Assembly: GCA_044361535.1 (NCBI GenBank)
Contig: JBIKIQ010000001.1
Span: 1 to 64,000 of the forward strand
From: UBA952 sp044361535
Lineage (GTDB): Bacteria > Bacteroidota > Bacteroidia > Flavobacteriales_D > Crocinitomicaceae
Reading direction: 5' to 3'
DNA length: 64,000 nt
The position numbers and the translations under genes were made by a program. Position 1 is the first letter of the stretch. Every line of letters begins with the position of its first letter. A model generated the notes under the pieces. The model saw only the letters and a program-made list of their open reading frames with translations. It was not told the origin of the DNA and made no database searches. Below are positions 51,144 through 58,645 of this stretch, piece after piece.

Positions 51144-52115
51144 ATGAATATCCGTCCACGTAGAAATCGAAAATCAGCAGCCATCCGCAACATGGTTGAA
51201 GAAACCCAATTAGGTGTTCAAAATCTGATATATCCCATTTTTTTAAAAGATGGAAAGGGTATCAAGGAAGAAGTTTCTTCTTTACCTAATAATTTTCGAT
51301 GGTCGATTGATCAATTACTGCCTGAGATTGAAGCTTGTTTGAAGTTGGGAATTACAACCTATGATATTTTTCCTGCGGTAGATGAAGCTTTGAAAGATAA
51401 AACGGCTACCTACAGCTATGTTTCAGATAATTTTTACTTGAATGCGATCCGAAAATTAAAGGAAACTTTTCCTGAAATATGCATCATGAGTGATGTGGCG
51501 TTGGATCCTTATTCCTCCGATGGTCATGATGGTTTGGTGCACGAAGGAAAGATAGTGAATGACGAAACATTACCTATTTTAGCAAGGATGGCATTAGCCC
51601 AAGCCCAAGCAGGTGTTGATATCATTGGCCCATCTGATATGATGGATGGCCGAGTAGGTGTGATTAGAGATGTTTTGGATGCTGAAGGTTATACAGACAC
51701 AAGTATCATGTCTTACACGGCAAAATATGCCAGTGCTTTTTACGGTCCATTTCGCGATGCTCTAAATTCTGCTCCGAAGTCTGGTGATAAAAAAACGTAT
51801 CAAATGAATCCAGCAAATAAACGGGAAGCACTGTTGGAGGCACAATTGGATTTTGAGGAGGGGGCTGATTTTTTAATGGTAAAACCGGCTCTATGTTATT
51901 TGGATATTATCCATGTTTTAAAAGAAAATTTTTTAACACCAATTACTGCGTACAACGTTAGTGGGGAATGTGCTATGATTTATGCAGCATCCAGAAATGG
52001 TTGGTTGGATTACGATCGAGCAGTTATGGAAACATTATTAAGTATACGTCGTGCTGGTGCTGATGGAATTTTAACGTATTTTGCAAAAGACTTTGCTTTA
52101 TTAACCTCTAAATAA
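51144..52115 (+). CDS. hemB: Delta-aminolevulinic acid dehydratase (zinc-independent type)
   Basis: A 323-aa enzyme joining two 5-aminolevulinate molecules to porphobilinogen in haem synthesis. The Schiff-base lysines are in SYTAKYASAFYGPF and MVKPALCYLD. Where zinc-dependent enzymes carry a cysteine triad, this one has DVALDPYSSDGHDGLV, the aspartate-rich form that uses Mg or monovalent ions in other bacteria. It begins three bases after fabG and five bases before a hypothetical secreted protein. Confidence 0.95.
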   Translation: MNIRPRRNRKSAAIRNMVEETQLGVQNLIYPIFLKDGKGIKEEVSSLPNNFRWSIDQLLPEIEACLKLGITTYDIFPAVDEALKDKTATYSYVSDNFYLNAIRKLKETFPEICIMSDVALDPYSSDGHDGLVHEGKIVNDETLPILARMALAQAQAGVDIIGPSDMMDGRVGVIRDVLDAEGYTDTSIMSYTAKYASAFYGPFRDALNSAPKSGDKKTYQMNPANKREALLEAQLDFEEGADFLMVKPALCYLDIIHVLKENFLTPITAYNVSGECAMIYAASRNGWLDYDRAVMETLLSIRRAGADGILTYFAKDFALLTSK

Positions 52116-52120
52116 AATAT

Positions 52121-52852
52121 ATGAAAACAACTAAAATTTTTATTCTTTTCCTTTCATTGACTTCCTTTTCATGGTCTCAGGAAGTAAGTGCTGAAATGAA
52201 AAATGTAATTCAACAACTTCAAATCAATACTGAAAAAGTAGATTTTGAACTTTCCATTGAAAAGCCAATGAGGTATATTCCGGAAATGATGGCTTTTGCT
52301 ATTCTTGAAAAAGTGGGAGATTCAGATTTTTCAGAGGAAGGCCAATACACATATAAGTGTCATGTTCTCTTATACAATGCTTCCGATAAAATCATTACAA
52401 ATCGTTATGTGATTTCAAATATTGAATCGGATGCAATTCGTTTGGCTGGATTAAATTTTGATTTTGCTCCTTATATGGTAAAATCAAATGTTAGGGCCTT
52501 TGGATTAAGAATTAGGCATTCTGGAATGAGCAGAGTGAATCCTTATGAAGAAGAAAAAATAACCTTATTTGTGCAAGAAAAGGACAAATTAGTACCGGTT
52601 TTAAAAGATTTCACATCTTATTTATCAAACGGAGATTGGGATACAAATTGCGCAGGGGAGTTTAACATGAAAAGTGCGGTTTTTGTTTTGGAACCAACTT
52701 CATCAAATGGATTTTTTGATGTGAAAGTTAATTACAAGGAAGTTAAAACAATAAACAAACTTGTGTCCGGAGATTGCAAAGCTACTGAAACAGCAACAAA
52801 ATCGAGTGCTAAATTGGTATATATAAATGGTTCATACCAAGTTAAAAAGTAA
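52121..52852 (+). CDS. Hypothetical secreted protein
   Basis: A 243-aa protein with a signal peptide (MKTTKIFILFLSLTSFSWSQ). The mature part is alpha/beta with a segment of strands (YTYKCHVLLYNAS, FGLRIRHSGM, KITLFVQEKDKL). No family was recognised. It is tightly spaced after hemB (five bases) and before rocD (four bases), so it belongs to the fabG-hemB-rocD transcript. Confidence 0.65.
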   Translation: MKTTKIFILFLSLTSFSWSQEVSAEMKNVIQQLQINTEKVDFELSIEKPMRYIPEMMAFAILEKVGDSDFSEEGQYTYKCHVLLYNASDKIITNRYVISNIESDAIRLAGLNFDFAPYMVKSNVRAFGLRIRHSGMSRVNPYEEEKITLFVQEKDKLVPVLKDFTSYLSNGDWDTNCAGEFNMKSAVFVLEPTSSNGFFDVKVNYKEVKTINKLVSGDCKATETATKSSAKLVYINGSYQVKK

Positions 52853-52856
52853 TTAA

Positions 52857-54140
52857 ATGATGGAACAAGAGTTGGCTATGTTAGGATCAGCGGAATTAAT
52901 CAATTTAGAAGAAAAGTACGGAGCGCATAATTACCATCCTCTTCCAGTAGTTTTAGCCAAAGGCGAGGGAGTTTATTTGTGGGATGTTGAGGGTAAAAGA
53001 TATTACGATTTTCTTTCTGCCTATTCTGCAGTAAATCAAGGGCATTGTCATCCGAGAATTGTTGGAGCTATGATTGAACAAGCCCAAACATTAACATTGA
53101 CCTCTCGTGCTTTTTACAATGATTGTTTGGGTGTTTATGAAAAGTATGTAACTGAGTATTTTGGATTTGATAAGGTGCTTCCAATGAATACGGGAGCTGA
53201 AGCTGTTGAAACTGCTATTAAGCTTTGTCGAAAATGGGCTTATGAAGTAAAAGGAATTGAAGAAAATCAGGCGAAAATAATTGTTTGTGAAGGAAATTTT
53301 CATGGAAGAACAACTACAATTGTTTCTTTTTCAAGTGATCCAGACTCTTTTAAAAATTTTGGTCCCTATTCGGATGGATTCATTCGAATTCCTTATAATG
53401 ATTTAGTAGCTCTGGAAAATGCGTTGAAGCAAGATAATGTTGCTGGATTTTTGGTTGAACCAATACAAGGAGAAGCAGGTGTTTTCACTCCAGACGAAGA
53501 TTTTATTTCTGAATCAAAAAGGTTGTGTAGTCAATACCAGGCCTTATTACTTTGTGATGAGGTTCAAACGGGAATAGCACGAACGGGAAGTATGCTGGCA
53601 TCATGTGGAAATTGCACCTGCGAAAGTAAATGTGAGAGACAAGCTTCATATAGTAAACCGGATATCCTAATATTGGGGAAAGCAATTTCTGGAGGTGTTT
53701 ATCCTGTGTCAGCAGTATTGGCTGATGATTCAATCATGAATGTAATAAAACCTGGTCAGCATGGATCCACATTCGGAGGAAATCCAATAGCAGCAAAAGT
53801 CGCAATTGAGGCATTAGAAGTCGTTGTAGATGAACAATTAATGCTTAATGCAAGGAGATTAGGAGAGATTTTTAGATCTGAAATGAATCGAATTATTCAA
53901 AATTCTGATTTGGTAAATTTGGTTCGTGGCAAAGGATTGTTAAATGCTATAGTTATTAATGATACTGAAGATAGTTCAACAGCATGGGACATTTGTATGT
54001 CTTTAAAAGATAATGGATTATTAGCTAAACCAACTCACGGTAATATTATTCGCTTTGCACCACCTTTGGTAATGAAGGAGGAACAATTGATGGATTGCGT
54101 TGCAATTATTGAGAAAACGATACTAGAATTTAGAAAGTGA
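52857..54140 (+). CDS. rocD: Ornithine aminotransferase with internal cysteine cluster
   Basis: A 427-aa class III PLP aminotransferase converting ornithine and 2-oxoglutarate to glutamate semialdehyde and glutamate. NTGAEAVETAIKLCRKW, VEPIQGEAGV, LCDEVQTGIARTG and ILGKAISGGVYPVSAVLAD with PLP Lys275 are clear. Between ARTGSMLA and KPDILILGKA lies a segment CGNCTCESKC (C250, C253, C255, C259), where many homologues have only a short loop; it could bind a metal or Fe-S centre. The two consecutive ATGs make the start ambiguous by one codon. Confidence 0.94.
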   Translation: MMEQELAMLGSAELINLEEKYGAHNYHPLPVVLAKGEGVYLWDVEGKRYYDFLSAYSAVNQGHCHPRIVGAMIEQAQTLTLTSRAFYNDCLGVYEKYVTEYFGFDKVLPMNTGAEAVETAIKLCRKWAYEVKGIEENQAKIIVCEGNFHGRTTTIVSFSSDPDSFKNFGPYSDGFIRIPYNDLVALENALKQDNVAGFLVEPIQGEAGVFTPDEDFISESKRLCSQYQALLLCDEVQTGIARTGSMLASCGNCTCESKCERQASYSKPDILILGKAISGGVYPVSAVLADDSIMNVIKPGQHGSTFGGNPIAAKVAIEALEVVVDEQLMLNARRLGEIFRSEMNRIIQNSDLVNLVRGKGLLNAIVINDTEDSSTAWDICMSLKDNGLLAKPTHGNIIRFAPPLVMKEEQLMDCVAIIEKTILEFRK

Positions 54141-54145
54141 TTTAG

Positions 54146-54170
54146 AAACAGTTTCATCTCTAAACTGTTT
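54146..54170 (+). terminator. Weak hairpin downstream of rocD
   Basis: AAACAGTTT (54146-54154) pairs with AAACTGTTT (54162-54170) around a 7-base loop. It is AT-rich and lacks a strong T run, so it may be only a weak terminator. Confidence 0.35.
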
Positions 54171-54257
54171 GTGTGCAGCAGGAGGGAATAATGAATTATG
54201 ACTAAGTTGCAAATTAATCATCTCCCTCGGTCCCCATTTGAAAGGTAAAAGAAATAA

Positions 54258-54794
54258 TTAGACTTTCATTCCGCGAACTACTCTTCCTCTTGTTCTAGTC
54301 TGTTGATTGGTCTTTTTAATCAATAGGTAAACGGATGTGCCTCCGCTATTTAAAAGATCAACTTTATAGGTTTTTTTACCATATTTGATTTTTGGACCTC
54401 CTGCTTGATTTGGATCGAGGTCTAAATAATATCTTTTGTTGTTGGGTTTTACATCAAATGTGAGTGTCTTTTCCTTTCCTTCTTCAAAACGTACCATTAT
54501 TTTGTCCTTTTCGCCGAATTCATCAAAAACACATTTGGTATTAGCAGGAATTATTATTTTCTCTTTTACCTTAGTGGAATTCGGGATGATAACGCCATTT
54601 GCATCCGTTTTAAATTCTTGTGTCCCAGATAATACTTCTTCCAAAATTATTGTGCCCGAAGTATAAAATTGAAGCTTGCGCATCTCAGCATCCGTATCAA
54701 TTGACAACTTCTCTTTTAATTCTTTTGTATATGCTTCCTTAACAGCGCAACTAGACAAAAATAATATTGAAACTACTAAAGCAAAGAATTTCAT
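54258..54794 (-). CDS. Hypothetical lipoprotein
   Basis: A 178-aa protein with a lipoprotein signal peptide ending LSSC (Cys16). The rest is beta-rich and basic, with strands such as KIMVRFEEGKEKTLTFDV and KTYKVDLLNSGGTSVYLLI, and a basic C-terminus RTRGRVVRGMKV. No family was recognised. It is divergent from the MBL hydrolase gene with only 64 bases between the two starts. Confidence 0.62.
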   Translation of the reverse strand: MKFFALVVSILFLSSCAVKEAYTKELKEKLSIDTDAEMRKLQFYTSGTIILEEVLSGTQEFKTDANGVIIPNSTKVKEKIIIPANTKCVFDEFGEKDKIMVRFEEGKEKTLTFDVKPNNKRYYLDLDPNQAGGPKIKYGKKTYKVDLLNSGGTSVYLLIKKTNQQTRTRGRVVRGMKV

Positions 54795-54811
54795 AATCGT
54801 TAATTTTTAAA

Positions 54812-54819
54812 CAAATTTA
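54812..54819 (-). promoter_or_regulatory. Putative -7 promoter box for the lipoprotein gene
   Basis: The minus strand reads TAAATTTG (TAnnTTTG), 17 bases before the ATG at 54794. It is close to the opposing box at 54832-54839. Confidence 0.4.
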
Positions 54820-54831
54820 ATCATTATGAAG

Positions 54832-54839
54832 TACATTTG
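54832..54839 (+). promoter_or_regulatory. Putative -7 promoter box for the MBL hydrolase gene
   Basis: TACATTTG matches TAnnTTTG, 19 bases before the ATG at 54859. Confidence 0.42.
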
Positions 54840-54858
54840 TAGCATAAAAAAAAGTTAA

Positions 54859-55500
54859 ATGTTCATCAAAAAGTTTACGTTCAACGCATTTCAAGAAAAT
54901 ACCTATATATTATATACAGAAACGGGCTCATGCGTTATTATTGACCCAGGTTGTTATTCTCACCAAGAGGAAAATGAATTATTGAATTTTATAGTTGAAA
55001 ATGAATTGAAGCCGCTAGCCTTGTTAAACACTCATGCGCATATTGATCATGTTTTAGGCAATGCATTTGTATTGAACCAATTCACAATTCCTTACTATTT
55101 ACATGACGATGATTTGACAACCCTTAATTCAGTTGCATCTTATGCTCATGTATATGGTTTTGAAGGATATAAAGCTTCTCCGCTACCTACACATTCTCTA
55201 TCTAAAGTATCGAATTTGATATTCGATAACATTGAACTGACAGTCTTTCATACACCAGGGCATTGTCCAGGACACGTTGTGTTTTATTCGGAAAAAGATC
55301 ATTTCGTCATAAATGGTGATGTCTTATTCAATGGTAGTTTTGGGAGGGTTGACTTACCCGGAGGAGCTATTGATATTCTAAAAAAATCAATATTCAATAC
55401 AATGTTTCAATTTCCCGAATCAACTGTGGTTTATTGTGGCCATGGACCGGAAACCACCATTGGCCAAGAAAAAACAACAAACTACATTCATAATTTCTAA
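54859..55500 (+). CDS. Metallo-beta-lactamase-fold hydrolase (GloB-like)
   Basis: A 213-aa hydrolase of the MBL fold with the dinuclear metal motif H59-A-H61-I-D63-H64 (NTHAHIDHVLGN), then the ligand His in HTPGHCPGHV and Asp in INGDVLFNGSFGRVDLPGG, and YCGHGPETTIGQE near the end. This set resembles hydroxyacylglutathione hydrolase-like enzymes (YcbL/GloB type II) more than true beta-lactamases. It has no signal peptide, so it is cytoplasmic; the substrate is unknown. Confidence 0.87.
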   Translation: MFIKKFTFNAFQENTYILYTETGSCVIIDPGCYSHQEENELLNFIVENELKPLALLNTHAHIDHVLGNAFVLNQFTIPYYLHDDDLTTLNSVASYAHVYGFEGYKASPLPTHSLSKVSNLIFDNIELTVFHTPGHCPGHVVFYSEKDHFVINGDVLFNGSFGRVDLPGGAIDILKKSIFNTMFQFPESTVVYCGHGPETTIGQEKTTNYIHNF

Positions 55501-55528
55501 GTACAAATACGACCTGAATTTTATTCAA

Positions 55529-57850
55529 TTAATTCTTGATCACATTAATTTCAACTTTTCTTGACAGTTTCTTTTGTTCTTTTTCGTAAGAATACTTGTA
55601 GAGTGCTTTGCTTTCACCAAAGTAATAGACTTCAATCGCATCCTTTTTGATTCCAAGATCTGCGATTTTTCGTTTAATAGTTTCTGCACGTTTCATTGAT
55701 AAAATAAGATTATAGTCTAAACTACCGTCTCTATCGGTATGTCCTAAAACTATGAAAGAAACATTTTTCATGTCTCTAGCCTCTTTCATAAAGTTGTTGA
55801 ACCTTGTTTGCTCTGCCTTATCTAAATTTGCTTGATCAACATTAAAATAAAGAGAAATTGTTTTTACAACACTCTTATTTGCAAAAAGACTTTGAAATTC
55901 ATTTGTGGAATTTATTACCTGGTCGTTCGGGTCTTTTGCTATATCTGTTTCGTTAATTTGTATTTCAGTGTGATTCGGATCTTTGTTTTCCTTTTTATCG
56001 TTCAAATTTATTTTATCAATGTTTTCTTGAGTTATTGGACATCCATCGTTATAAACAGAACCGGCAACATCAGGGCATTTATCTACATTATTACTCACCC
56101 CATCGCCATCATTATCCATGCAACATTCTGCTTTTTCAAATGGACAACCGTTGTTTAGTTCAATTCCAGGAACATCAGGGCATTTATCAGCCACGTCAAT
56201 TACACCATCAAAATCTCTATCAGGACAACCCAAATGAACACCAAGCCCTTTGTCATCCGGACATCGATCATTTAAATCTATAATGCCATCGCCATCTCTA
56301 TCTGGGCAACCATTGGTTTTTACAGTTCCAGCATCGTAAACACAATAATCATCTTTATCGAGAATTCCATCTTTGTCTGTATCAGGACAACCCATGAGTG
56401 ACCAAGGACCCTTATCGTCAGGGCAAATATCGCGCAGGTCAGACACTTTATCAAAATCACGATCTTTGGGAACGTCGTATAAGATGTTGTATGAAAAACC
56501 AAGATAGAAACTTCTGGTAGCAGATGCTTTTTGACCAAACATTGCCATGATATTATTAGAGCCCATATGCATTGAATACCCCCAAAACATTAATCTAGCA
56601 GCCAAGCCAACGTAACCTTTCCCATTTCCAACGATAGAAAGAGGTGTCATTACAGAAAACCTTTTTTCTTCATAACGAGGTGTTAGTGTTTGTATGAAAT
56701 TATAGTTTACCCTTGTTGGATCACTAAAGATGTTTAGTGGAATAGACATATTAGCCGAGGCATACCAATTTTTGTAAATGTTGTAATCTGCACCTAAATG
56801 AAGAGTAGCTGGAAGATTCATCACAAATTTTGTTTCTTGTTTTGAAGATTTGGTTGCAATTGGTAAAATAGCTGCATTGATGAAGCTAGATGGTCCTTGC
56901 AAGTCCATTTCGACATCAAATAATTGACTAGCAGGAAGCTGAATGCCATTAAGGGAGAAGTTAAACGTATTCGTGTCTTTAAAATAGCTGATTGCACCGA
57001 TATCCGTTAATGATCCAAAAAACTTCCATTTGTATTTTGTTAAGTCATTTCGAATAAGATTTTTTTCACCGTCCATATCGTAATATTGTTTTTCATAATC
57101 AGGACGAATTTCATAAGAGAAACCTAAATCAATTCCAAATCCATTGTTTCGGTATTTTTCTTGTGAGGAATTAAAACTCATTCCATAGCTGTATTCTGCA
57201 TTATTTAGTTCTGAATAACTATCATTAGGGAATAAGAAAGTCAAATTACCAGAGTTGGCATACAAATATTGAGCGCGAAGCCCATTTAAAAATTTAAGAT
57301 TTACTCCACCTTTTAAAACTTTAGTTCCTCTGTCGTAGATTACCCTGCCATAGGATAAAACGTGTTCAGTGAAGCGCATATTTGCATAGGACATACCCTC
57401 AATATCCATTGGTTTGTTCAAATTAGAATTATTTTCAAAACCCAATGCCGCATTCTCATTCCATATTTCTGGAACGCCTGTTTGGTTTGTGAAATCTCGA
57501 AAACGAAATACATAACCAAAGGAATTTTTAAGGTTATAATCGATTTTTAAACCCAGAATTTCAAATTCACTTGCTCTATTCAAATAGCCATTTTTCTTGT
57601 TTTCATAGAGTTTTCCTTCGAGGTTTTCACCTGAGTAGATTAGGTAATCAGGAGCGTAAAAGTTACTTGTGTAGAGGGTATTTAAATTGTTATATACAGA
57701 AAATTTAGTTCTAGAATCAACCAATGTAGAAGGGTTTGGAACACCATAAAAAGAATTTATATAGTTGTCGTACATAATGCTCGTGCTATTTTGTTGAGCC
57801 AAAACAGATGAATAAATAATAATGCTGAAAATCAATGCTATAACCTTCAT
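55529..57850 (-). CDS. DUF5723/thrombospondin-3/OmpA-domain outer-membrane protein
   Basis: A 773-aa protein. A signal peptide (cleavage after SVLAQ) is followed by a DUF5723-like barrel domain (about 25-465), beginning with YINSFYGVPNPSTLVDSRTK. A run of about five thrombospondin type 3 calcium-binding repeats (DRDGDGIIDLNDRCPDDKG-like) covers about 475-600. A short linker leads to a C-terminal OmpA domain (about 655-772) whose peptidoglycan-binding motif is in VLGHTDRDGSLDYNLILSMK and AETIKRKIADLG. It probably joins the outer membrane to the cell wall. Confidence 0.88.
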   Translation of the reverse strand: MKVIALIFSIIIYSSVLAQQNSTSIMYDNYINSFYGVPNPSTLVDSRTKFSVYNNLNTLYTSNFYAPDYLIYSGENLEGKLYENKKNGYLNRASEFEILGLKIDYNLKNSFGYVFRFRDFTNQTGVPEIWNENAALGFENNSNLNKPMDIEGMSYANMRFTEHVLSYGRVIYDRGTKVLKGGVNLKFLNGLRAQYLYANSGNLTFLFPNDSYSELNNAEYSYGMSFNSSQEKYRNNGFGIDLGFSYEIRPDYEKQYYDMDGEKNLIRNDLTKYKWKFFGSLTDIGAISYFKDTNTFNFSLNGIQLPASQLFDVEMDLQGPSSFINAAILPIATKSSKQETKFVMNLPATLHLGADYNIYKNWYASANMSIPLNIFSDPTRVNYNFIQTLTPRYEEKRFSVMTPLSIVGNGKGYVGLAARLMFWGYSMHMGSNNIMAMFGQKASATRSFYLGFSYNILYDVPKDRDFDKVSDLRDICPDDKGPWSLMGCPDTDKDGILDKDDYCVYDAGTVKTNGCPDRDGDGIIDLNDRCPDDKGLGVHLGCPDRDFDGVIDVADKCPDVPGIELNNGCPFEKAECCMDNDGDGVSNNVDKCPDVAGSVYNDGCPITQENIDKINLNDKKENKDPNHTEIQINETDIAKDPNDQVINSTNEFQSLFANKSVVKTISLYFNVDQANLDKAEQTRFNNFMKEARDMKNVSFIVLGHTDRDGSLDYNLILSMKRAETIKRKIADLGIKKDAIEVYYFGESKALYKYSYEKEQKKLSRKVEINVIKN

Positions 57851-57865
57851 AATCTATTTTTTTTG

Positions 57866-57873
57866 CAAAAGTA
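57866..57873 (-). promoter_or_regulatory. Putative -7 promoter box for the DUF5723/OmpA gene
   Basis: The minus strand reads TACTTTTG (TAnnTTTG), 15 bases before the ATG at 57850. Confidence 0.42.
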
Positions 57874-57918
57874 GGTCAAAATAGGGAGAAAAAGAATTTT
57901 GAAAGAAGGATCTACTTA

Positions 57919-57952
57919 TTTGGCATATTGTACATCCTTTTTTGTATATTTG
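57919..57952 (+). promoter_or_regulatory. Putative promoter of the MNT-HEPN pair
   Basis: TTTG (57919-57922) and TATATTTG (57945-57952) are separated by 22 bases, which fits the Bacteroidota -33/-7 promoter. The ATG at 57966 is 13 bases after the -7 box. This is the best full promoter match noticed in the window. Confidence 0.55.
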
Positions 57953-57965
57953 AATAACAAAAAAT

Positions 57966-58298
57966 ATGACAACTAAAGCAGCCATCCTTAATACGCTCCA
58001 ATTGAATAAATCAAATTTTTCAAAATTTGGTGTTTCAAAAGTTGGATTATTTGGTTCATATATTCGAAATGAACAATCTCAAGAAAGTGATATTGACTTA
58101 TTGATTGAATTTGAACCTGAAAAAGAAAATTTTGATAATTTCATGGCGGTTTGTGATTTTTTTGAAAAATTGTTTTCCCTAGAAAAAATCGAGATAGTGA
58201 CGAAAAATGGTCTAAGTCCATATATTGGTCCTCGTATTTTATCTGAAGTTCACTATGTCTTAGGATCCAAAAGAATTTTTGAAGCATATTCAAGATGA
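57966..58298 (+). CDS. MntA-like minimal nucleotidyltransferase antitoxin
   Basis: A 110-aa MNT-domain protein with the motif GLFGSYIRNEQSQESDIDLL, in which G30-S31 and D42-x-D44 form the nucleotide/metal site. A third acidic residue lies in the strand ending KIEIVTK. In type VII toxin-antitoxin systems this enzyme adenylylates the HEPN partner and neutralises it. The HEPN gene follows with a 20-bp overlap. It has its own promoter. Confidence 0.87.
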   Translation: MTTKAAILNTLQLNKSNFSKFGVSKVGLFGSYIRNEQSQESDIDLLIEFEPEKENFDNFMAVCDFFEKLFSLEKIEIVTKNGLSPYIGPRILSEVHYVLGSKRIFEAYSR

Positions 58299-58593
58299 AT
58301 GTAGTTATTTAATAGCTGTTTCTCACAATTTGGAATATAATGTTTTTTTGGAGGATGAAACATTAAAACGAGCGATTGTCAGAAGTCTTGAAATAATTGG
58401 AGAAGCAACAAAAAAGATTCCTGCAGATTTTAAAGTTAAATGGAGTAACATTCAATGGAAAAATATGGCAGGAATGCGGGACAGGTTGATTCATGATTAC
58501 ATTGGGGTAAATTATAACATTGTTTGGGATGTTGTTACAAATAAAACACCTTCAATATCAGTTCAAATAAATCAAATTTTGAAAGAGGAATAA
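58279..58593 (+). CDS. HepT-like HEPN ribonuclease toxin (DUF86)
   Basis: A 104-aa HEPN-domain protein with the RNase motif R67-DRLI-H72 followed by DY (Tyr74 is the residue adenylylated in known MntA-HepT pairs), seen in MRDRLIHDYIGVNY. RAIVRSLEIIGEATKKIP is the typical second helix. The start is TTG inside mntA, since no ATG is in frame before the HEPN core and a stop codon lies just upstream (58261-58263). It is followed by a bidirectional terminator. In the absence of MntA it would cut RNA and stop growth. Confidence 0.87.
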   Translation: MKHIQDECSYLIAVSHNLEYNVFLEDETLKRAIVRSLEIIGEATKKIPADFKVKWSNIQWKNMAGMRDRLIHDYIGVNYNIVWDVVTNKTPSISVQINQILKEE

Positions 58594-58627
58594 AAAAAGA
58601 CAGGCAATCTTTCAACTGCCTGTCTTT
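58592..58627. terminator. Bidirectional terminator between hepT and the DUF4139 gene
   Basis: AAAGACAGGCA (58596-58606) pairs perfectly with TGCCTGTCTTT (58617-58627) around a 10-base loop, with A/T-rich runs on both sides. It serves both converging genes. Confidence 0.82.
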
Positions 58628-58645
58628 CAATTCTATTTTTGATTC

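Noticed and set aside
51144..52115. HemB lacking zinc cysteines as a decayed gene
   Set aside because: Both Schiff-base lysines are kept and the Asp-rich site is a known functional variant.
54859..55500. MBL-fold gene as a metallo-beta-lactamase
   Set aside because: It has no signal peptide and its motifs fit the glyoxalase II-like branch, so a resistance role is unlikely.
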